NCBI RefSeq assembly: GCF_036289385.1
Contig: NZ_JAYFFH010000011.1
Coordinates: 1 to 46,985 of the forward strand
Direction of reading: 5' to 3'
DNA: 46,985 nucleotides
Source: Anaerofustis butyriciformans
GTDB taxonomy: Bacteria > Bacillota > Clostridia > Eubacteriales > Anaerofustaceae
The notes beneath the pieces were generated by a model that saw nothing but the letters and a program-made list of their open reading frames with translations, was not told the origin of the DNA and searched no databases. Of the stretch, positions 41,220 through 46,985 are shown piece by piece. Both the position numbers and the translations under genes were made by a program. Each line of letters begins with the position of its first letter. Positions within the stretch are counted from its first letter, which is position 1.

Positions 41220-41322
41220 TTTTTTATCTCCTTTTAAAATATTTTATCGACTTTAAAGAATAACTCTTTTATTTATGTTTTACCCATTTAGTTAAATTTT
41301 GTTCCATATTAATTTTCCCCTA

Positions 41323-41931
41323 TTATGATAATATATTATCAATACAACATTGGTTTATTTTTCTTTGCATAGATTCCATATCTCCTTTATATATCGAATA
41401 AATATTACTATCTTTTAACTTATATACAAATTTATAAAATAAATCATCATTTAAACTACAAATAAAATGTTTCATTTCATTTTCATCGTATATTATCTTT
41501 TTATAATGATTATTATATTCTTGACCTTTTCTTAATGGAATAATATCATAATTGTCAGTAATAACAATCCTATTAATATATTTTTCGATTATTTCTTCTA
41601 ACTCAAAACCAACAAAATAATATAATGATGGATGTTCTTTATAATATAGTTTTTTATAATATAATGAACGATATGTTTTAAAACTTCTATTTTCCTTAAA
41701 AGCTTCTTTATATGTATTACTATTAGATACAAAAATACATAATAATACCATTATAACTATTGTTAATAATATAAACATTAAAAAATAAATAATTAGCGAT
41801 TTAGTTAATAAACCTAAGATTATAGATACAAATAATATCAAGATGATTAAATTTTTTTCTAATATATCTTTCACATTGATATTTCTAATTTTAGTTATTT
41901 TTCCATAATCAATATTATTTTGTTTCTTCAT
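41323..41931 (-). CDS. Membrane protein, paralogue of the gene at 26138-26674
   Basis: This 202-residue protein starts at ATG 41931 after AGAGGTG. A GTG three codons upstream overlaps that ribosome site. Two hydrophobic segments (about 25-70) precede the conserved block IVITDNYDIIPL...YNNHYKKIIYDENEMKHFIC shared with the paralogue, whose DNA lies some 15 kb away. The start overlaps the end of the upstream membrane gene by 17 bases. Function is unknown, and an exclusion or immunity role is only a suggestion. Confidence 0.7.
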   Translation of the reverse strand: MKKQNNIDYGKITKIRNINVKDILEKNLIILILFVSIILGLLTKSLIIYFLMFILLTIVIMVLLCIFVSNSNTYKEAFKENRSFKTYRSLYYKKLYYKEHPSLYYFVGFELEEIIEKYINRIVITDNYDIIPLRKGQEYNNHYKKIIYDENEMKHFICSLNDDLFYKFVYKLKDSNIYSIYKGDMESMQRKINQCCIDNILS

Positions 41932-42334
41932 TATATTCACCTCTAATATCTTTATTATAATGATTATTTTTTTGTAACATATCCATTATAAATGCAATTA
42001 TACTTGCAAATGTGCAAATCAAAAATAGAACTGTTAATACTTTTTGAAATATAGCATATACTTGAAAATATTGAAGATCCATTTTTACAAATATACCAAT
42101 TACATTTATTGCAATAATATTAATACAGCTCATAATAAAGTAAATAAAAAATTTATATTTATTATTTACTTTATTTACTATTCTTAATATTCCTAAAGAT
42201 ATAAATAAAATAACCATTAATAGTATCATTCCTTTGCCGATAGGTGTATCTATAAAATCTTTAAAATACACATTACCAACAATCAAAACAAGCATTACTA
42301 AAAAAAAATAAATTTTGAATTCATCTACTTTCAT
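41915..42334 (-). CDS. Four-helix membrane protein
   Basis: This 139-residue protein is mostly hydrophobic, with predicted helices near 8-24, 35-52, 60-85 and 95-118 and an acidic C-terminus. It overlaps the following gene, so the two are coupled and may act together. No family was recognised. Confidence 0.65.
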   Translation of the reverse strand: MKVDEFKIYFFLVMLVLIVGNVYFKDFIDTPIGKGMILLMVILFISLGILRIVNKVNNKYKFFIYFIMSCINIIAINVIGIFVKMDLQYFQVYAIFQKVLTVLFLICTFASIIAFIMDMLQKNNHYNKDIRGEYNEETK

Positions 42335-42371
42335 CTTTATCTCCTATTCAATGATATTTAATGAAGATATT

Positions 42372-42563
42372 TTAAATCAATCCTATGGCAAAACTATGTA
42401 AAGTTGTTAAACAAAATAAACATAGTACAATGAAAAAATACCTTTTTATATTATCTCTTTCTTCTTTTGAATGATTTTTATAATCATAAACCATATAAAA
42501 CATTACTGCAATTTCAAGACAGGTCATTATCAAACCATATATATGTACAATATTTAACATCAT
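42372..42563 (-). CDS. Small two-helix membrane protein (second of two)
   Basis: This 63-residue protein has helix, charged loop (YKNHSKEERDNIKR), helix. It has the same topology and loop style as the next upstream gene (KNESEEKRNKEYDK), and both may be diverged copies. Small two-helix proteins in a row suggest exclusion, immunity or holin-like roles, but no family was recognised. Confidence 0.6.
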   Translation of the reverse strand: MMLNIVHIYGLIMTCLEIAVMFYMVYDYKNHSKEERDNIKRYFFIVLCLFCLTTLHSFAIGLI

Positions 42564-42623
42564 ATTACTTTCGCCTCTTAATCTTTTATATATTTACCTA
42601 CATCATCACTAAATTTTTAATAT

Positions 42624-42827
42624 TTAATAAAATGTTTTTATTAAATATCCCATTGTAAACATTAAAACAATACAAATAGTTGAACGTAACATTATTTTAT
42701 CATATTCTTTATTTCTTTTTTCTTCTGATTCATTTTTAACATTATAATGTAATGATATTGTCTTAATAAAATCAAAAATCAAACAAAACGTAAGACAAGC
42801 ATTTAATAATATACATATAGTTTTCAT
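42624..42827 (-). CDS. Small two-helix membrane protein (first of two)
   Basis: This 67-residue protein has a hydrophobic N-terminal segment (about 3-25), a charged loop and a second helix (about 47-64). It starts one base after the lipoprotein gene ends, so it is translated from the same message. No family was recognised. Confidence 0.6.
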   Translation of the reverse strand: MKTICILLNACLTFCLIFDFIKTISLHYNVKNESEEKRNKEYDKIMLRSTICIVLMFTMGYLIKTFY

Positions 42828-42828
42828 T

Positions 42829-43287
42829 TTATTTTTCCTTTACACTTTTTTGTAAATTTTGAAGTTTTGTGATAACTTCATCTCTCTTTTGAGATATTTC
42901 TTTTATATCTTCCATATAATTAATTTTCTTTAATTTATCTTTTTCTGCTACATACTTTTTATATGTTTCAGCCATTTGTTTTGAATATGTAGCAATATCT
43001 ACATAATAATTCTGAACATTTACATATGCTTCAGGAGTATCTATATTTATAATATCTTCAGATTCCTTTATAAGTGTATCTGCAATTGTATTTGCATTTT
43101 TTGTTTGTTTTGATATTTCATTACTGAACTTTTCACTTGCTGTTTCATATTCAGCAACTTCTTTTTTTAAATTATTATAATATTCTTGTCCTGCTCTATC
43201 TTCTCTTGAAAAAACTTGACATCCACAAGTACCTAAAACTAACATTCCTGCAACTACTAAACTAAAAATTTTTTTTAACTTTTTCAT
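42829..43287 (-). CDS. Small lipoprotein with helical domain
   Basis: This 152-residue protein has a signal and lipobox ending TCGC (Cys about 23). A purely helical, coiled-coil-like domain follows (EYYNNLKKEVAEYETASEKF and later KQMAETYKKYVAEKDKL). It would be anchored on the outer face of the membrane. Small surface lipoproteins of conjugative plasmids often act in surface exclusion. This is an inference from place and type only. AAAAGGAG precedes the start. Confidence 0.7.
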   Translation of the reverse strand: MKKLKKIFSLVVAGMLVLGTCGCQVFSREDRAGQEYYNNLKKEVAEYETASEKFSNEISKQTKNANTIADTLIKESEDIINIDTPEAYVNVQNYYVDIATYSKQMAETYKKYVAEKDKLKKINYMEDIKEISQKRDEVITKLQNLQKSVKEK

Positions 43288-43320
43288 AATTTTTCTCCTT
43301 TTAATAATTATTTATATTTA

Positions 43321-43341
43321 AAATACAACTAGGTTGTATTT
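43321..43341 (-). repeat. Dispersed hairpin, copy between fic and the lipoprotein gene
   Basis: Read on the minus strand: AAATACAAC, loop CTA, GTTGTATTT. It has the same orientation relative to transcription as the copies in the transfer operon. Confidence 0.8.
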
Positions 43342-43380
43342 ATATGTAATACATTTATAATATATATATTTAAAATATTA

Positions 43381-44010
43381 TTATCGTTCTATTTCTTCTT
43401 CATATTGATATTCATAATATATATATTCTTTATTTTCAATTATTTGTTTATCGTGATATTTATATTGTTCTAAATTTTCATATTGATATGAAACATCAAT
43501 ACCTTTCATATATACTTCTCTATCATTAATTTTATCTGTTAGAGCATTTTTTAATAGTATTTCAATTTCTAAATCATTTATTGGAGAACGTTCCATTGCT
43601 TGCAAATACAATGTTTTATCTACCTTACTCCAATCTATACACTTATTTATTTCTTTTTTTAAAATACAATCAAGCCAAATTCTAGTAGCACGTCCATTTC
43701 CCTCTCTAAAAGGATGTGCAATATTCATTTCAACATATTTGTCTATAATTTCTTCAAATGTATTTTGAGGCATCTTATCAATAATTTCTAAATTACTACT
43801 AAGAAATAAAACAGGTGCAAATCTAAAATTACCTTTACTTAAATTTACTGTTCTAATCTCTCCTGCAAATTCAAACACATCTTGAAATAAATACTTATGT
43901 ATTTCTTGTAGCCCTTTTATAGTACCAATTTCAATATTATCAATAAAATTATTTTCAAATAACTCTAATGCTCTTTTTTTTGATAAAAATTCTTCTTTTT
44001 TTATATTCAT
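43381..44010 (-). CDS. fic: Fic-domain protein (probable AMP transferase)
   Basis: This 209-residue protein has the complete catalytic motif HPFREGNGRATR at 99-110 (H99, E103, G104-N105-G106-R107) and the usual FAGEIR / NFRFAP flap region (about 48-66). The active site looks intact. No inhibitory [ST]xxxE[GN] helix is obvious in the protein or a neighbour. It could be a toxin with an unrecognised antitoxin, an effector delivered by conjugation, or a regulator of Rep. Dispersed hairpins lie both upstream and downstream of the gene. Confidence 0.85.
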   Translation of the reverse strand: MNIKKEEFLSKKRALELFENNFIDNIEIGTIKGLQEIHKYLFQDVFEFAGEIRTVNLSKGNFRFAPVLFLSSNLEIIDKMPQNTFEEIIDKYVEMNIAHPFREGNGRATRIWLDCILKKEINKCIDWSKVDKTLYLQAMERSPINDLEIEILLKNALTDKINDREVYMKGIDVSYQYENLEQYKYHDKQIIENKEYIYYEYQYEEEIER

Positions 44011-44025
44011 AAGTATCCTTTCTTT

Positions 44026-44050
44026 AAAAATACAACTAGGTTGTATTTTT
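44026..44050 (-). repeat. Dispersed hairpin, copy in the fic leader
   Basis: Minus strand: AAAAATACAAC, loop CTA, GTTGTATTTTT (11-bp perfect arms). The ribosome site AAAGGAT follows it and the fic ATG is at 44010. Confidence 0.85.
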
Positions 44051-44138
44051 AATTATTTAGTTTAGAATTAATCATTATACTTTCCTTTATTTCACTATAT
44101 TTTAAGTAATTAATTAAAGTTACATGTAAATATTTTTT

Positions 44139-45554
44139 TTATTTTATTATTAAATCATAAATTTCATTTATATTTTTACATTTATTAAATTCTATTTTAA
44201 ATTTTAACATTTCTAAATCTTTTTCTTGAATAAAATCCTTTAACTTATTAAATTTACTCATTTTATCTAAATATAAATTAATAAATTCATCAGAAAACAA
44301 ATTATTATTTTTTATAAATTTATCTTCTATTTCATAAATATTAGTAACATTTTCATCTTCAGAAAACATTCTTATATTTAAATCTATTCTTATAAATTCA
44401 TCAGCTTCTTTTAAATTATTAAATATTAATTTCCTAAAATCTAAATACAATTCTTCTATGTCATCATTTATATTAAATATTTTATATTTATCAAAAAACT
44501 CTATATATTTAAAATCATTAAAAGTTGACGATGAAACATTTTCTTTTATATATTCAAAATCATCAAAATACTCTTTACTCAATAATTCAAAAAATATATT
44601 TTTTGAATTATTGATTGGATATGTTTTTAATGATGTATCTATGTAACTAAATATATTTTTAGTAGCAAATTTTTTTGCTTTTTCCCCTACAAAAAATATT
44701 AGATATAAGCTATATTTATTTTGCCAAATTTCAAATAATTCAATTCTATTTTGAATCATATTATCATCATCAATATTATAATTAATAAAATCACAGAAAT
44801 TATTAAAATACTCATTTGATACAACATATTTAATATTTTCAATTTGTTTTTTATCAGTAATAATAAATTCTAATTTTTCTATTTTTCGTCCTATTTTTAT
44901 TGGTTCCATTTTAACATTTAAATTCGTTTTTTCATTTATTTCTTGAAGTGCGGGATTTAAAACTCTTTCTTTTAATCTTTTAAATTCTTTATATTTATTT
45001 TTTTCGATAGCATAAAATTCTTTTATATAATCAGTAGAATATGTTACCTTATGTTTCCAAAGATTTGATTGACAAAGAAGATATAACTTCATTGTATATT
45101 TACATTTGAACTGAGAAATATATTCTTTTATAAATTTAAAATAATTACCCTTTGAATAAATATCCAATAAATAAGGCTTCATATCTTCATTAAATTTAAA
45201 AGTAAAAATTCCATTATGATACTCAGCTTGTCCAAAAATATTTTTTTGTTTATAGCTATCAGAATTGAGATCTTTAATTAAAATTTGAGCAGTCAATGCT
45301 TTTGAAGTGATAAATTCTTTTTTATTATAAACATAATTTTTACTTACATTGTTTTTATCAGCAAATTCAACTAAGCCTATATCAATATAATCAAAATTTT
45401 TTTTATTTATATCAACTTGTGCTAAAGCCGTTATAAATAATTTTTGTGAAACAAGTGGCATATCATATTGAGCTTCTGCCATTACATTTAACATACCTAT
45501 TTGAGTTTGCGTTCTTTTCTCTAATAAATCGTATTCATATTGTTCTTTATCCAT
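44139..45554 (-). CDS. rep: Rep_3-family plasmid replication initiator
   Basis: This 471-residue protein has the N-terminal pattern of Rep_3/RepB initiators: MPLVSQKLFITALAQVD (about 32-48), VSKNYVYNKKEF and two winged-helix units to about 245, including FKCKYTMKLYLLCQSN and FKRLKERVLNPALQEI. An unusually long C-terminal region (about 220 residues) has no match I recognise. A promoter with iterons immediately upstream fits initiator binding and autorepression. Confidence 0.82.
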   Translation of the reverse strand: MDKEQYEYDLLEKRTQTQIGMLNVMAEAQYDMPLVSQKLFITALAQVDINKKNFDYIDIGLVEFADKNNVSKNYVYNKKEFITSKALTAQILIKDLNSDSYKQKNIFGQAEYHNGIFTFKFNEDMKPYLLDIYSKGNYFKFIKEYISQFKCKYTMKLYLLCQSNLWKHKVTYSTDYIKEFYAIEKNKYKEFKRLKERVLNPALQEINEKTNLNVKMEPIKIGRKIEKLEFIITDKKQIENIKYVVSNEYFNNFCDFINYNIDDDNMIQNRIELFEIWQNKYSLYLIFFVGEKAKKFATKNIFSYIDTSLKTYPINNSKNIFFELLSKEYFDDFEYIKENVSSSTFNDFKYIEFFDKYKIFNINDDIEELYLDFRKLIFNNLKEADEFIRIDLNIRMFSEDENVTNIYEIEDKFIKNNNLFSDEFINLYLDKMSKFNKLKDFIQEKDLEMLKFKIEFNKCKNINEIYDLIIK

Positions 45555-45595
45555 ATTATTAACCTTGTTATATCTTTTATTAATCTTTTAATATA

Positions 45596-45624
45596 TTTTT
45601 AGCATATAAATAAAATTATGTCAA
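45596..45624 (-). promoter_or_regulatory. rep promoter
   Basis: Minus strand -35 TTGACA (45624-45619), 17-bp spacer, -10 TAAAAA (45601-45596). The first iteron begins 15 bases upstream. Confidence 0.75.
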
Positions 45625-45638
45625 TAAAAATATTAATC

Positions 45639-46171
45639 TTTTGTAGCCCTATTATTAACTTTTTGTAGACCTAACGTTAACCTTTTGTAGTCCTGATTAA
45701 TCTTTTGTAGTCCTAACGTTAACTTTTTGTAGTCCTGATTAACCTTTTGTAGTCCTAACGTTAACTTTTTGTAGTCCTGATTAACCTTTTGTAGTCCTAA
45801 CGTTAACTTTTTGTAGTCCTGATTAACCTTTTGTAGTCCTAACGTTAACTTTTTGTAGCCCTGATTAACCTTTTATAAACCTAATATTAACCTTTTTTAT
45901 AAAATTAAGGACTACAAAAAGTTAATTTTTTTATCATTAATTAATCTTTTGTAGTCCTTAATTTAATTTTTACAGTTCTCATTTTAATTTTTTGTAGTCT
46001 TTAACCTTTTGTAGACCTAATGTTAACTTTTTGTAGTCCTAATGTTAACTTTTTGTAGTCCTAACGTTAACTTTTTGTAGTCCTTTAAATTATATTTCTT
46101 TAAATTTTATTAACCTTTTGTAGACCTGACGTTAACCTTTTGTAGACCTGACGTTAACTTTTTGTAGCCCT
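45639..46171. repeat. oriV: Iteron array, replication origin (oriV)
   Basis: About twenty direct copies of the core TTTTGTAGTCCT occur. In 45639-45880 they alternate between two spacings (linkers AACGTTAAC and GATTAAC), making a 42-bp composite repeat. One inverted copy (AGGACTACAAAA) lies at about 45908-45919 and separates this from a second block (45947-46171), where spacing is less regular. Iterons beside a Rep_3 gene are the origin and copy-number control element. Confidence 0.92.
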
Positions 46172-46566
46172 TTAATTTCTAAAACCCTTTATTCATACAG
46201 GTTTCATAACTTCCTAATAAATAAATATAGATGATGATATACTATAATAAATAAATAAAAGATAGATATTAATATACTTTAGCTTTGTTCTAATAAATAA
46301 ATAGACAGACTGAAAGACTAATTAAATAAATCTTTCTATCTATCTGAAAAAAAGATAATATATAAATTTTAAATTTAACTTTAACTTAAACTTAAATTTA
46401 TATTTATTTTAATACAAGTTAAAGTTTATATAAATAACTAAAAGCAATTTAAAGAATTTTTTCTTGTAAAGCTATAATTACTATAAAAAAGAAAAAAAAT
46501 GTCTTATATTACAAATGAGAGCCTCTGAGGGGTATATATTATATTATAATATATTCATAATATTTT
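46172..46566. other. A+T-rich stretch next to the iterons, probable unwinding region
   Basis: There is no gene here. Three copies of TAATAAATAAATA (about 46217, 46243, 46292) and imperfect inverted repeats (TAAATTTAACTTTAACTTAAA region) lie in almost pure A+T. This fits a DNA unwinding element of oriV. I could not find a clear DnaA box. Confidence 0.55.
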
Positions 46567-46944
46567 CTATTTATAAATATTATCTAAATTATACTCTGGA
46601 TATAAAGTTTTTAATGGTAATAAACATAATAAATTTGTTATATCAGAAACATTGCATGTAAGTAACTTTGTTAGGTCTAATATTGTTTTATATGTATGCA
46701 TAGGTATTCGCATTGTTGTAGGATTTTCTTTATATTTTTTTGAAAATAAATTTATAATTGATAAAATATATTTTTTATTTGTTAAAACGTTATTATAGTT
46801 GTCAATATCATTAATGGAATCTAAAGAATAATAAATTAGTTCTAATCTAATATCTGTACATGTTCTTCCCTTTTTATCTGCAATATTTTTTATAATATTG
46901 TTTAATCTTCTATCAGGTCTAAATGTCATTAGATATCTTTCCAT
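46567..46944 (-). CDS. RHH-like regulator facing the transfer operon
   Basis: This 125-residue protein has an RHH-type N-terminus: strand RYLMTFRP, helix DRRLNNIIKNIADKKG and helix TCTDIRLELIYYSLD. A helical C-domain ends in LYPEY. It is a paralogue of 29489-29845. On the circle its start faces the first transfer gene across the GTATAC palindromes (window positions 103-256). It is the best candidate for a repressor of transfer and of itself. AGGAG lies 8 bases before the ATG. Confidence 0.72.
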   Translation of the reverse strand: MERYLMTFRPDRRLNNIIKNIADKKGRTCTDIRLELIYYSLDSINDIDNYNNVLTNKKYILSIINLFSKKYKENPTTMRIPMHTYKTILDLTKLLTCNVSDITNLLCLLPLKTLYPEYNLDNIYK

Positions 46945-46985
46945 ATTAAATCTCCTGTAAGTTAAAATAAAGTATACTTTTTTTT

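Noticed and set aside
45639..46171. Possible CRISPR array or satellite repeat
   Set aside because: The 20-22-bp units have constant short linkers and lie next to a Rep_3 gene and its promoter, so they are iterons.
1..46985. Mycoplasma-type genetic code (TGA as Trp)
   Set aside because: TGG encodes Trp throughout, and TGA serves as the overlapping stop in ATGA junctions such as 12122-12125 and 21444-21447.

Overview
The window is one complete turn of a circular, very A+T-rich conjugative plasmid (or circular conjugative element) of about 46.87 kb. Bases 1-119 are repeated exactly at 46867-46985, as expected when a circle is opened with a short assembly overlap. The host is most likely a low-G+C Bacillota, for example a gut Erysipelotrichia, Bacilli or Clostridia member. 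The reasons are AGA/TTA/AAA-rich codon use, strong AGGAGG ribosome sites, a Gram-positive type IV secretion set without outer-membrane parts, surface proteins with sortase-like tails, and type I and type III toxin-antitoxin loci of Firmicutes type. TGG is used for Trp and TGA ends several genes (for example at 12123-12125 and 21445-21447), so the standard bacterial code fits. No rRNA, tRNA, antibiotic-resistance gene, tyrosine integrase or CRISPR array was seen.

Layout. 276-9009 (+): mating-pore operon with a VirB2-like small protein, VirD4 coupling ATPase, VirB4 ATPase, a coiled-coil membrane protein, VirB6/TrbL-like, VirB3-like and TrsD-like proteins. 9078-9200: a dense cluster of inverted repeats, my oriT candidate. 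It is followed by two ribbon-helix-helix (RHH) accessory genes and a MobL/MobP-type relaxase (9239-11268). 11297-21734 (+): a promoter and an establishment/DNA-processing operon with a degenerate SprT-like protein, an ArdC-N-like protein, a small acidic protein, a 2338-residue Toprim-methylase-helicase with a second gene embedded in another frame, a CpaE/TadZ-like protein and a small membrane protein. 21761-24125 (+): the parA-parB partition operon behind five 11-bp repeats, ending in an RHH gene. 24131-24736 (-): serine resolvase. 24795-28712 (+): duplicated small genes, two HTH genes, a membrane protein and an orphan adenine methyltransferase.

28713-29488 has no long gene but holds a type I toxin-antitoxin locus with a 25-residue hydrophobic toxin. 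29489-39746 (-): an RHH gene, then VirB8-like and CwlT/VirB1-like transfer proteins placed downstream of a six-repeat Big2 surface protein and an XRE regulator, then a lipoprotein and a thioester-domain/CnaB adhesin. 39958-40620 (-): a type III toxin-antitoxin locus of the CptIN type with two 45-nt RNA repeats. 40647-43287 (-): small membrane proteins and lipoproteins. 43381-45554 (-): a Fic protein and a Rep_3 initiator. 45639-46171: about twenty iterons, followed by AT-rich DNA. 46567-46944 (-): an RHH regulator that faces the transfer operon across shared GTATAC palindromes.

How it works together. Rep and iterons replicate the circle. ParAB, the resolvase and two RNA-regulated toxin-antitoxin loci keep it. 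RHH and XRE proteins probably hold transfer down until needed. The pore, coupling protein and relaxase move it, and the adhesins probably stabilise mating pairs or bind host tissue. The most unusual signal is a dispersed hairpin (arms AAAATACAAC/GTTGTATTTT, loop CTA). It sits between the Shine-Dalgarno and start codon of virB4, the 271-residue gene and (as a variant) the relaxase, and recurs at stop codons and around fic. It looks like an undescribed, plasmid-wide RNA-level control element.
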